DNA from: Flavobacterium xueshanense
Lineage (GTDB): Bacteria > Bacteroidota > Bacteroidia > Flavobacteriales > Flavobacteriaceae
Assembly (NCBI RefSeq): GCF_900112975.1
Contig: NZ_FONQ01000016.1
Coordinates: 22,541-86,540 of the forward strand
Direction of reading: 5' to 3'
DNA: 64,000 nucleotides
In this document: piece after piece, positions 1-8,147 of the stretch
Layout of the letters: the number at the start of each line of letters is the position of its first letter
How positions within the stretch are numbered: the stretch's first letter is position 1
Notes under the pieces: model-generated
What the model was told of the DNA's origin: nothing
Database searches by the model: none
What the model saw: the letters and a program-made list of their open reading frames with translations, nothing else
Program-made: the position numbers and the translations under genes

Positions 1-30
1 ACTGATGTCATTCCTGATGAAGAAAAATAA
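1..30 (+). CDS. 3' end of a gene cut by the window edge
   Basis: Frame 1 reads nine codons (TDVIPDEEK) to a TAA at 28-30. The acidic/basic tail looks like an ordinary protein C-terminus on the same strand as the following META-domain gene, but nine residues cannot identify it and a chance reading frame is possible. Confidence 0.3.
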   Translation, partial: TDVIPDEEK

Positions 31-84
31 TAAATTTATTTCTAGTAGATAAAATGAGTTGTTTATAAATATCAATTAAAACAA

Positions 85-516
85 ATGAAAAAAATAATTT
101 TATCACTGACCATTTTTTGTTCTGTGCTTGTTTATTGTAATTCCGTAAAAACTATTAATACTGAAAAAGCTTCATTGCAAGGTGCTTGGCAATTGATTTA
201 CATATTAGGACCACGAATAGACTTTTCTGGATTGTATCCAAATGATAAGCCAACGATTACTTTCGATTTAAAAGAAAACAGAGTTTTTGGAAAAAATAGC
301 TGCAACAGTTATTCTGGAACATTGAATGTTGATGGAAATAAAATTAGTTTCAAAGGGCCTATGGCAGTTACTAAAATGTTTTGTCCAGGCGAAGGTGAGA
401 ATGTTTACATGAATACACTGGAAAAGATAGATTCTTACTCTATTTCAGAAGATGGTAAAACTTTAAATTTTATTGTGGGAGATGTCGCAATGATGCGTTT
501 AAAAAAAAATAAATAA
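85..516 (+). CDS. META-domain (HslJ-like) exported protein
   Basis: 143 residues. A hydrophobic N-terminal segment (KKIILSLTIFCSVLVYC) makes it a membrane-exported protein and probably a lipoprotein with Cys18 as anchor, although the residues before the Cys (VYC) are not a classical lipobox. The rest fits the META/HslJ domain: a 'LQGAWQLIYI' opening strand, a 'NSCNSYSG' turn followed by a 'MAVTKMFCPG' strand (usual pattern: small residues, then T-x-M-x-C), and a closing 'MMRLKK' strand. Family members are small beta-rich envelope proteins; HslJ is linked to heat and novobiocin resistance in E. coli, but the biochemical role is unknown. The ATG follows an A-rich leader, typical of Bacteroidota, and there is no Shine-Dalgarno site. 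It converges with the fad operon. Confidence 0.8.
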   Translation: MKKIILSLTIFCSVLVYCNSVKTINTEKASLQGAWQLIYILGPRIDFSGLYPNDKPTITFDLKENRVFGKNSCNSYSGTLNVDGNKISFKGPMAVTKMFCPGEGENVYMNTLEKIDSYSISEDGKTLNFIVGDVAMMRLKKNK

Positions 517-534
517 TAGTATTTTGAAGAAATA

Positions 535-568
535 AAGAAACCGCCTTGTTTTCAGGAACAAGGCGGTT
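535..568 (-). terminator. Rho-independent terminator of the fad operon
   Basis: A perfect 10-bp stem (541-550 with 557-566, CCGCCTTGTT/AACAAGGCGG) with a 6-nt loop is followed on the minus strand by a T-rich stretch (TTTCTTTATT). It lies 28 bp beyond the acyl-CoA dehydrogenase stop codon. The plus side has A's rather than T's after the stem, so it serves the minus strand. Confidence 0.8.
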
Positions 569-593
569 AAAAAAAACTAAAAACTAATTTTTA

Positions 594-2399
594 TTAGAAA
601 CAATATTGATTTTCAGCTACTAATTTTGATGTAATTGTTTCTCTTAATGCAACAACATTTGGCATGTTACTGTATTTTGTAAAACGACGTAATCCCATTA
701 ACATCATACGTTGTTCGTCTCCTTCAGCAAAAGAAATAACACTTTCTTTTCCTTTTTGAGTAACGATGTCTACTGCTTGATACAAGTATAATTTTGCCAT
801 AGCAATTTGCTCTTGTACTTTGGCTTCACCTTCTTTTTTAGCTAATTTTTCCGTTCTAAGAATAGTGCTTTCCGCCATGTATACTTCTATCAGCATATCC
901 GAAGCAGCCATCAAAATTTGTTGGTGAGCGTCTAAATCAGTTCCGAATTTTTGTATTGCGCTACCAGCTACCATTAAGAATGCTTTTTTCAAATTCTTAA
1001 CAATTTCTTTTTCCTCAGCAAATAACTCAGAGTAATCTGGCGTGTCAAAAGATGGAATACCTAATAATTCCTCGCCAACTTTTGTTGCAGGTCCTAATAA
1101 ATCAACATGACCTTTCATTGCTTTTTTAATCAACATACCTACTGATAGCATTCTGTTGATTTCGTTTGTACCTTCATAGATACGTGCAATACGAGCATCT
1201 CTCCAAGCACTCTCCATTGGAGTATCTTCAGAGAATCCCATTCCTCCATAGATTTGAATACCTTCATCAGAACAGCTTTGAACGTCTTCAGAAACAGCTA
1301 CTTTCAAGATGGAACACTCGATAGCATATTCTTCAACACCTTTTAATTCTGCTTCTTGATGAGAAATTCCTTCTGCTTCACGTGCAGTAATTCTGTCTTC
1401 AATGTCTTTTGCTGCTCTATAAGTAGCACTTTCACCAGCATAACAGTTAGTCGCCATATCAGCTAATTTAGAACGAATAGCTCCAAATTGAGAAATAGCG
1501 GTGTTAAACTGCATTCTTTCGTTTGCGTAAGCAGTTGCATTTGTAATTACTCTACGTTGTGCGTCAAGACAAGCTGCAGCCAGTTTGATACGTCCAACGT
1601 TTAAAGCATTCATGGCAATTTTGAATCCGTTTCCTCTTTCAGATAACATGTTCTCAGCAGGAACTTTTGTTTCGTTAAAGAAAACCTGACGAGTAGAAGA
1701 AGCTCTAATTCCTAATTTGTGCTCTTCTTCACCCATTGAAATACCGTTATCAGCAGCATTTTCTACAATGAAACCAGTAATGTTTTTATCATCACCAATA
1801 CGTGCAAAAACGATAAACATGGAACAAAATCCTGCATTCGAAATCCACATTTTTTGTCCTGTAATAGAGTATGTTTTTCCATCTTCTGATAAAACAGCTT
1901 TTGTTTTTCCAGAGTTAGCATCTGATCCAGCACCTGGCTCAGTCAAACAGTAAGCACCAAACCACTCACCAGAAGCTAATTTAGGCACGTATTTTTGTTT
2001 TTGCTCTTCTGTTCCGTATAAAGTGATTGGCATAGTTCCAATTCCTGTATGTGCTCCAAAAGCAGTTGAGAATGACCCCGTTGCTCCAGAGATATAATCA
2101 CAAACCAAAACGGTGTTTACAAATCCCATTCCCATTCCACCGTAAGCTTCAGGAACTGCTACGCTTAAGAAACCTAAGTCTCCTGCTTTGCGCATGGATT
2201 CTTCAGTTAAGGCATAATCTTTCTTTTCAAAACGGTCTTTATTAGGCCATAATTCTTTGTCTACGAACTCTTTTACAGAGTCACGCATCATTAATTGTTC
2301 TTCATTGAAGTCTTCAGGAGTGAAGACATCTTCGCACTTTGTTTCTTTAACCAAAAACTGACCGCCACGGGTTACGTTTTTTTCAATTGTATCTGCCAT
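594..2399 (-). CDS. Acyl-CoA dehydrogenase (long form, 601 aa)
   Basis: FAD enzyme for the first oxidation step of beta-oxidation (acyl-CoA to trans-2-enoyl-CoA). The N-terminal helical, middle beta and C-terminal helical domains of the ACAD family occupy roughly residues 30-430. The first family signature is LTEPGAGSDANS (about 152-163). The second lies around GGMGFSEDTPMESAWRDARI, and YEGTNEI carries the expected catalytic Glu at about 409. A further 150-170 residues of helical C-terminus make it longer than the usual 380-residue short-chain enzymes, like the roughly 600-residue ACADs found with fadN/fadA in Firmicutes and Bacteroidota. It is the last gene of a minus-strand operon (MarR, FadB-type, thiolase, ACAD) with 65-75 bp gaps and a terminator just downstream. 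Chain-length specificity cannot be read from the sequence. Confidence 0.95.
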   Translation of the reverse strand: MADTIEKNVTRGGQFLVKETKCEDVFTPEDFNEEQLMMRDSVKEFVDKELWPNKDRFEKKDYALTEESMRKAGDLGFLSVAVPEAYGGMGMGFVNTVLVCDYISGATGSFSTAFGAHTGIGTMPITLYGTEEQKQKYVPKLASGEWFGAYCLTEPGAGSDANSGKTKAVLSEDGKTYSITGQKMWISNAGFCSMFIVFARIGDDKNITGFIVENAADNGISMGEEEHKLGIRASSTRQVFFNETKVPAENMLSERGNGFKIAMNALNVGRIKLAAACLDAQRRVITNATAYANERMQFNTAISQFGAIRSKLADMATNCYAGESATYRAAKDIEDRITAREAEGISHQEAELKGVEEYAIECSILKVAVSEDVQSCSDEGIQIYGGMGFSEDTPMESAWRDARIARIYEGTNEINRMLSVGMLIKKAMKGHVDLLGPATKVGEELLGIPSFDTPDYSELFAEEKEIVKNLKKAFLMVAGSAIQKFGTDLDAHQQILMAASDMLIEVYMAESTILRTEKLAKKEGEAKVQEQIAMAKLYLYQAVDIVTQKGKESVISFAEGDEQRMMLMGLRRFTKYSNMPNVVALRETITSKLVAENQYCF

Positions 2400-2464
2400 T
2401 TCTTTATTTTTTAATATTTTTTATTTATTATCTAATTCCTCAATATATGGATGTAAATCTTTGA

Positions 2465-3646
2465 CTACAAAAGTTCGTAAATCCCTGCAGAACCTTGTCC
2501 CGTTCCAACACACATACTCACAATTCCGTATTTGCTTCCTCTACGTTTCATTTCGTCGAATAATTGAACAGACAATTTTGCTCCGGTACAACCTAGTGGG
2601 TGTCCTAATGCGATTGCTCCACCATTGACATTTATAATATCCGGGTTTAGGTTTAATTCTCTTGTTACAGCTAGTGCTTGTGACGCAAAAGCTTCGTTTA
2701 ACTCAATTAAATCAATATCATTCAAAGTTAAACCAGCTTGTTTCAATGCTTTTGGAATCGCTTTTACAGGGCCAATTCCCATGATTCTTGGCTCCACTCC
2801 AGCCGAAGCAAAGTTTACCAAACGGGCGATAGGAGTAAGGTTTAATTCTTTTACCATTTCTTCGCTCATGATTAGAACAAAAGCTGCTCCATCACTCATT
2901 TGAGAAGAGTTTCCTGCAGTTACACTTCCACCAGCTTCAAAAACGGGTTTTAAACCTGCTAAAGCTTCTACAGAAGTTCCGGCTCTTGGACCTTCATCTT
3001 TATTTACGATATAGGATTTAGTTTCTTTTTTACCGTTCTCGTTGATAAACGTTTGTTCCACAGTAATAGGAACTATTTGTTTGTCAAATTTACCTTCGGC
3101 TTGCGCTTTCAGGGCTTTCATGTGCGATTGGTAAGCAAACTCATCTTGGTCCGCACGAGATACATTGAATTGTTTGGCAACCGCTTCCGCAGTTAGTCCC
3201 ATTCCCCAATAGTAATCTTCGTTTCCAGCTTTTGCAACAGCATAATCAGGAGTCGGTTTGTAACCTCCCATTGGAATAAAGCTCATGCTTTCAGCTCCGC
3301 CGGCAATGATACAATCCGCCATTCCAGACTGGATTTTGGCTGTAGCCATACCAATTGTTTCTAATCCTGACGCGCAATAACGGTTTACGGTTACACCAGG
3401 AACATCTTCGATTTTCAATCCCATTAAGGAAATCAATCGTCCCACGTTTAGTCCTTGTTCTGCTTCCGGCATCGCATTTCCTACCATCACGTCATCAATA
3501 CGCTTTTTGTCGAAATCAGGTAACTCATTCATCATAAACTGAATCGTTTCCGCTGCCAATTCATCAGGACGTTTAAATCTAAACACTCCTTTTGGGGCTT
3601 TCCCCACGGCTGTTCTGTATGCTTTTACTATATAGGCTGTTTTCAT
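2465..3646 (-). CDS. fadA: Acetyl-CoA C-acyltransferase (3-ketoacyl-CoA thiolase)
   Basis: Thiolytic cleavage of 3-ketoacyl-CoA to acetyl-CoA and a shortened acyl-CoA. The 393 residues match the thiolase fold length. The nucleophile Cys91 sits in NRYCASGLETI. His349 lies in GGAIALGHPLGCTGA, and the second active-site Cys379 in SMCVGTGQGSAG. All catalytic residues are present. It lies between the FadB-type multienzyme gene (74 bp upstream) and the acyl-CoA dehydrogenase gene (66 bp downstream) on the same strand, so it is the thiolase of that beta-oxidation operon rather than a biosynthetic acetoacetyl-CoA thiolase. The gene order supports the degradative reading but does not prove chain-length preference. 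Confidence 0.95.
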   Translation of the reverse strand: MKTAYIVKAYRTAVGKAPKGVFRFKRPDELAAETIQFMMNELPDFDKKRIDDVMVGNAMPEAEQGLNVGRLISLMGLKIEDVPGVTVNRYCASGLETIGMATAKIQSGMADCIIAGGAESMSFIPMGGYKPTPDYAVAKAGNEDYYWGMGLTAEAVAKQFNVSRADQDEFAYQSHMKALKAQAEGKFDKQIVPITVEQTFINENGKKETKSYIVNKDEGPRAGTSVEALAGLKPVFEAGGSVTAGNSSQMSDGAAFVLIMSEEMVKELNLTPIARLVNFASAGVEPRIMGIGPVKAIPKALKQAGLTLNDIDLIELNEAFASQALAVTRELNLNPDIINVNGGAIALGHPLGCTGAKLSVQLFDEMKRRGSKYGIVSMCVGTGQGSAGIYELL

Positions 3647-3719
3647 AACTAATATTTTGAATTTTGAATTTTAAATGAAACTCATTCCTGATTTATAATT
3701 CCTAATTTTTACTTTAAAA

Positions 3720-6110
3720 TTAATTTCTCAACGGTTTCCCTTTGGTTAACATAAATTGGATTCTCTCCAATGTTTTTCTTTCTGTACAAAGTGACAAGAA
3801 AGCTTCACGTTCCAAATCCAATAAATATTGTTCAGTTACTAATGTTGGTTCTGATAAATCACCACCAGCCATCACATAAGCCAGTTTGTTAGCGATTTTT
3901 TTGTCGTGTTCCGAGATGTATTTTCCGGCTTCCATTTGGTCCGTTCCTACTAAGAACATTCCCAGAGCTTGTTTTCCAAGAACTTTTACATCGCTTCTGC
4001 GAATTGGTTGTGTGTAACCGGCTTCGGCCATTAGTAGAGCGTGTTTTTTTGCTTCAGCAATCTGACGGTCTTTGTTTACTACAATAATATCTTTCCCTTG
4101 TTGTAAAAGTCCGGTATCAAAAGCTTCATATCCAGAAGTGGACACTTTTGCCATAGCAATAGTCAAGAAATATTCTTGCAATACGTTCAACTCCACATCA
4201 TTTTTATGGAATAAATCGGATGCACGCAATGCCAATTCTTTTGAACCACCACCACCTGGGATTACTCCAACACCAAACTCCACTAATCCCATATACGTTT
4301 CCGCTGCAGCGACTACTTTATCAGCATGTAAGCTCATTTCGCAACCACCACCAAAAGTCATTCCGTGTGGTGCAACTATTACTGGAATTCCAGAATAACG
4401 TACACGCATCATCGTGTCTTGGAACATTTTGATCGCCATGTTCAACTCATCGTATTCTTGCTCCACAGCCATCATGAAAATCATTCCGATATTAGCTCCA
4501 ACAGAGAAATTCGCTGCTTGATTTCCAATAACCAAACCCTGATATTCTTTTTCAGATAAATCAATTGCTTTATTGATAGCGGCCAAAACATCACCACCAA
4601 TAGTATTCATTTTAGATTGGAATTCTAAATTCAAGATTCCGTCTCCTAAATCTTGTATAATCGCTCCGCTATTACTCCACACTTTTTTGCTTTCGCGTAT
4701 GTTATTCAGGATAATAAAGGAATCCTGACCCGGAACTTTAGTTTGTGATTTTGTTGGGATATTGTAGAAAAAAGTTGCTCCTTCTTTAATAGAATAAAAA
4801 CTAGAACTTCCAGAAGCCAACATATCATTTACCCAAGCAGCTGGTTCAAGACCTTCTGCTTTCATCATTTCGATTCCTTTTGCAACACCAATAGCATCCC
4901 AAATTTCGAAAGGTCCATTTTCCCATCCGAAACCGGCTTTCATAGCATCGTCAATCTTATATAATTCATCTGAAATTTCAGGAATTCTGTTCGAAACGTA
5001 AGCAAACATTCCAGCAAAACTTTTTCTGTAGAATTCTCCTGCTTTGTCTTTTCCTTTCACCAAAACTTTAAAACGGTCAATTGGTTTATCAATCGTTTTT
5101 GTCAGTTCTAAAGTTGCAAAAGAAGCTTTTTTAGCCGGACGGTATTCTAAAGTGTCTAAATCCAAAGACAAAATATCCTTGTCTACTTTTTTATAAAAAC
5201 CTTGACCAGTTTTGCTACCCAACCATTTGTTTTCCATCATTTTGTTGACGAAATCCGGTAATTTGAACAACTCGTGTTGCTCGTCATTCGGGCAGTTTTC
5301 GTAGATTCCATTGGCTACATGTACCAAAGTATCTAATCCAACTACGTCAACGGTTCTGAAAGTAGCCGATTTTGGGCGACCAATAACCGGACCAGTCAAT
5401 TTATCTACTTCTTCAATCGTAAGTCCCAATTCTTTAACCAAATGAAACAAACTCTGAATCCCATAAATCCCAACTCTATTCCCAATAAATGCTGGAGTAT
5501 CTTTGGCCACGACCGAAGTTTTGCCCAAGAATTTCTCGCCGTATATAGTAAGGAAGTCCAACACTTCTGTTGAAGTTTGTGGGCCAGGAATGATTTCGAA
5601 TAATTTTAAATAACGCGCAGGGTTAAAAAAGTGTGTCCCACAGAAGTGTTTTTGAAAATCGTCGCTTCTTCCTTCACTCATAAAGTGAATCGGAATTCCA
5701 GAAGTATTTGATGTTACTAAAGTTCCCGGTTTTCTAAATTTTTCAATTTGTTCAAAAACCATTTTCTTGATGTCCAAACGTTCCACTACAACCTCAATAA
5801 TCCAATCAACAGCAGCAATTTTCGCCATGTCATCGGTAGTATTTCCAGTTGTAATTCTGCTTGCGAATTTCTGACTGTAAATAGGAGAGGGCTTCGATTT
5901 CAGGGAATTAGCTAAATGCTCATTCACTAATCGGTTTCTTACAATTTTGCTTTCTAAAGTAAGCCCTTTTTTGGCTTCTGCTTCGGTAAGTTCTCTTGGA
6001 GCAATGTCCAAAAGTAAAACCTCAACACCAATGTTAGCAAAATGACAGGCAATTCCTGAACCCATAATTCCGGATCCAATTACTGCAACTTTTTTAATTG
6101 TGCGTTTCAT
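3720..6110 (-). CDS. fadN: 3-hydroxyacyl-CoA dehydrogenase / enoyl-CoA hydratase multienzyme (FadN-type)
   Basis: 796 residues carrying the two central beta-oxidation activities. The NAD-binding hydroxyacyl-CoA dehydrogenase is N-terminal: Rossmann motif VIGSGIMGSGIACHFANIG at about 9-27, then FNPARYLKLFEII and the helical C-domains to about 430. A crotonase/enoyl-CoA hydratase domain follows at about 470-700, with the glycine-rich oxyanion region MTFGGGCEMSLHAD and the later GVGVIPGGGGSKE. This order, dehydrogenase then hydratase, is that of Bacillus FadN and the reverse of E. coli FadB. It is transcribed after a MarR regulator (63 bp gap) and before thiolase. The gene symbol rests on architecture and context. 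No truncation was seen. Confidence 0.92.
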   Translation of the reverse strand: MKRTIKKVAVIGSGIMGSGIACHFANIGVEVLLLDIAPRELTEAEAKKGLTLESKIVRNRLVNEHLANSLKSKPSPIYSQKFASRITTGNTTDDMAKIAAVDWIIEVVVERLDIKKMVFEQIEKFRKPGTLVTSNTSGIPIHFMSEGRSDDFQKHFCGTHFFNPARYLKLFEIIPGPQTSTEVLDFLTIYGEKFLGKTSVVAKDTPAFIGNRVGIYGIQSLFHLVKELGLTIEEVDKLTGPVIGRPKSATFRTVDVVGLDTLVHVANGIYENCPNDEQHELFKLPDFVNKMMENKWLGSKTGQGFYKKVDKDILSLDLDTLEYRPAKKASFATLELTKTIDKPIDRFKVLVKGKDKAGEFYRKSFAGMFAYVSNRIPEISDELYKIDDAMKAGFGWENGPFEIWDAIGVAKGIEMMKAEGLEPAAWVNDMLASGSSSFYSIKEGATFFYNIPTKSQTKVPGQDSFIILNNIRESKKVWSNSGAIIQDLGDGILNLEFQSKMNTIGGDVLAAINKAIDLSEKEYQGLVIGNQAANFSVGANIGMIFMMAVEQEYDELNMAIKMFQDTMMRVRYSGIPVIVAPHGMTFGGGCEMSLHADKVVAAAETYMGLVEFGVGVIPGGGGSKELALRASDLFHKNDVELNVLQEYFLTIAMAKVSTSGYEAFDTGLLQQGKDIIVVNKDRQIAEAKKHALLMAEAGYTQPIRRSDVKVLGKQALGMFLVGTDQMEAGKYISEHDKKIANKLAYVMAGGDLSEPTLVTEQYLLDLEREAFLSLCTERKTLERIQFMLTKGKPLRN

Positions 6111-6173
6111 ACGTAGTTAATATTTGTTTTTTTATTTGAATATGGTATCGCCATTCTTAATTATTTTTTTGAA

Positions 6174-6665
6174 TCAGGCAATGTCCTTTTCTGTTTTTTC
6201 AGTTTGCTCCATCAGTTCGCTGACGCTCGCGTGATTAAATATATTTTTGTCCAAAATTAATTCATTGATGATTTCAGCCACTTCAATAAAATGTTGCAGC
6301 TTCTCTTCAGAGATGTGTTGTTTGACGGTTTCATTAAATTTCAAAACCGTATTCTTAGATAATTCTCTTTTTTCTTTACCAAAATCAGTAAGGTAAATCA
6401 AAACACCACGGCCATCCTCAGGATTTTTCTTTCGGATAATTAAGCCTTTTTCTTCCATAGATTTCAGGGTTCTGGTTAAGCTCGTAGCTTCCATTCCCAT
6501 TTTAGGTCCCAAAGAGGTCGATGGCGTTCCACCTTCCTTATCAATACTTAATAAGGCGAATCCAGTAGCCATGCTCGCATCGTATTTCGACGCTTCTTCA
6601 TTATACATTCTGGCCACCGCTTGCCAGGTGGCACGTAAAATATAATCTATCGTTTTATCTCTCAT
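6174..6665 (-). CDS. MarR-family transcriptional regulator of the fad operon
   Basis: 163 residues. The winged-helix region runs from about 45 to 110, with a recognition-helix segment around TSLTRTLKSMEEKGLIIRKK followed by the wing NPEDGRGVLIYLTDFGKE, the most conserved MarR signature (D-x-R-G). It is the first gene of the minus-strand beta-oxidation operon, so it probably represses its own operon and is released by an acyl-CoA-type ligand; that regulatory logic is inference from position. A perfect 12-bp palindrome and a -10 box lie directly upstream (see 6684-6714). Confidence 0.9.
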   Translation of the reverse strand: MRDKTIDYILRATWQAVARMYNEEASKYDASMATGFALLSIDKEGGTPSTSLGPKMGMEATSLTRTLKSMEEKGLIIRKKNPEDGRGVLIYLTDFGKEKRELSKNTVLKFNETVKQHISEEKLQHFIEVAEIINELILDKNIFNHASVSELMEQTEKTEKDIA

Positions 6666-6683
6666 AAGTAACTATATCGATTT

Positions 6684-6714
6684 CAAATATAATCAAAAAT
6701 ACTATGCATGCATA
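6684..6714 (-). promoter_or_regulatory. Promoter -10 box and palindromic operator candidate for the MarR/fad operon
   Basis: On the minus strand TATATTTG (6684-6691) fits the Bacteroidetes -10 consensus TAnnTTTG, 19 bp before the MarR start codon. Immediately upstream lies the perfect palindrome TATGCATGCATA (6703-6714), in the spacer/-33 region where a repressor would block the polymerase. No clear TTG -33 element was found. Confidence 0.5.
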
Positions 6715-6810
6715 ATATATTAAATTATTTTTTTGTTAAAAAGTATTAAATATAAAAAAACTCAGCTGAAATAGAGCAGATTATATCGTTTTTTACTAGT
6801 AATTAAATTT

Positions 6811-6902
6811 TTTGGGCGTATCCCTGCGGGTCGGGCTGTGCGTTGTATCTTTTTTTCCGCTATGGCTTCATAAAAGGATGCCACTTCTATCCCTTACGCA
6901 AA
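6811..6902 (-). repeat. Structured intergenic repeat, copy A
   Basis: A GC-richer island in an AT-rich spacer. Read on the minus strand it begins TTTGCGTA, continues AGGGATAGAAGTGG, then a short weak hairpin, AAAGATAC-AACG, AGCCCGACC, a CCC/GGG mini-hairpin, and ends TACGCCCAAA. The ends pair (GCGTA with TACGC). The same blocks in the same order occur at 27472-27589 with different hairpins. The plus-strand 60-codon reading frame across it is not a credible gene. I recall similar sequences between genes in other Flavobacterium genomes, but I could not check this. Confidence 0.6.
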
Positions 6903-7027
6903 TCCTGCTGGGGAGAATGATTGGGGAATCTAGTATACTTGGAGTTATAAGGAGTTTTCCGCAATTAAAAGTAGTTTATTACAATTATATTTGATTTTTA
7001 GTTTGATCATTATGAATTCTAAAATCA

Positions 7028-7058
7028 AAAAACCACGAACATCAATTCGTGGTTTTTT
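7028..7058. terminator. Bidirectional terminator hairpin
   Basis: A 9-bp stem AACCACGAA/TTCGTGGTT (7031-7039 with 7046-7054) lies 17 bp past the stop of the alpha/beta hydrolase gene. Both strands have a short T run after the stem. On the minus strand it ends the acyl-CoA synthetase/hydrolase pair. Confidence 0.75.
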
Positions 7059-7074
7059 GTAATATGTATTTTGG

Positions 7075-8127
7075 TTATGCCTTCTTAAACTCACCATTAT
7101 CCACATCTTTAAGGAACTTGATCACGCCCGTAAAATAGGTTTTAGGATCATCGTATTGTGAAAGGTGACTTCCGTTAGGACAAAACAAGAAGCGTCCGTT
7201 TTGTACTTCTTTAGACATCCATTCCATGTGTTTGGGATCCATAGTGTCATATTTGGCACCAATAACCAGAGTGGGAACGCTAATCGTTTTAAGTCTGGCA
7301 GTGACATCCCAATTCTTTAAAGAAGCATTTCCTGTAATTCCAAATTCACTTGGCCCTTGCATATAAACATAAACATTTGGGTTGATGTGTTTGAAAGTTC
7401 TGTTTATGGATTCTGGCCATTGATCAACAGGCATTCTTAAAATGTGTTCCGTATAATAATATTTAAAAAGCAGTTCGGTGTATTTTGGATTGGTATAATC
7501 TTTGTTTTTTTCAAATGTTTTTATTTGATCAAAAACTGCTTGGGGAAGTTTTGGACCCAGCACTTTTTCTGCATATTTGTTGTAAGCAGGTGCGCTGGCC
7601 ATCATATTTGAAATAATCAGTCCTTTCAGGTTCTTTTGGTATTTCAAAGCGTATTCCATCGCGAGGATTCCGCCCCAGGATTGTCCCAAAATATAAAAGT
7701 TGGTATTGTCACAGCCTAATGCTTTTCGGACCTGTTCCACTTCCTCCACAAAACGTTCGTTTGTCCATAAACTGTTGTCATTGGGTTGGTCGCTATAATA
7801 GGATCCCAACTGGTCGTAATAAATGTATTCGATACTTTCGTTTGGGAAATAACCGTCAAATGCCTCATATAATTCATGCGTCAAACCTGGACCGCCGTGC
7901 AGCAACAACACTTTTATTTTAGGATTGTTGCCCACTCGTTTGGTCCAAACTTTAAACGTGCCTTTTGGCGTTTTTATCGGAATCATTTTGATGCCGCCAG
8001 TGAGTTGGTCGTCCCGATTAGAAAAGTCTAAATAATTTGCTTTTACGGAATCTTCCTTTGATTTTTCCTGACAATTAGAAAAAATGAATAAACTGATAAC
8101 GGAGCAAATCAAGACTTTTAGTTTCAT
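7075..8127 (-). CDS. Proline-iminopeptidase-like alpha/beta hydrolase, lipoprotein
   Basis: 350 residues. The N-terminus ISLFIFSNC looks like a lipoprotein signal with Cys19 as the anchor, so the enzyme is probably on the envelope. The alpha/beta-hydrolase core carries the oxyanion motif LLLHGGPG (about 75-82) and the nucleophile elbow GQSWGG (Ser150). The probable acid is in GAKYDTMDP and the catalytic His in NGSHLSQ. HGGPG plus GQSWGG is the pattern of the S33 family (proline iminopeptidases and related tricorn-interacting factors); the substrate, N-terminal proline peptides or another amide/ester, cannot be fixed. It starts 20 bp after the acyl-CoA synthetase stop and probably shares its transcript. 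Confidence 0.85.
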   Translation of the reverse strand: MKLKVLICSVISLFIFSNCQEKSKEDSVKANYLDFSNRDDQLTGGIKMIPIKTPKGTFKVWTKRVGNNPKIKVLLLHGGPGLTHELYEAFDGYFPNESIEYIYYDQLGSYYSDQPNDNSLWTNERFVEEVEQVRKALGCDNTNFYILGQSWGGILAMEYALKYQKNLKGLIISNMMASAPAYNKYAEKVLGPKLPQAVFDQIKTFEKNKDYTNPKYTELLFKYYYTEHILRMPVDQWPESINRTFKHINPNVYVYMQGPSEFGITGNASLKNWDVTARLKTISVPTLVIGAKYDTMDPKHMEWMSKEVQNGRFLFCPNGSHLSQYDDPKTYFTGVIKFLKDVDNGEFKKA

Positions 8128-8147
8128 AACGATCGGTTTTATAACGG

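Noticed and set aside
6812..6994. 60-codon plus-strand frame
   Set aside because: It lies inside structured repeat copy A. The repeated blocks and pairing explain the sequence better, and the start is not supported.
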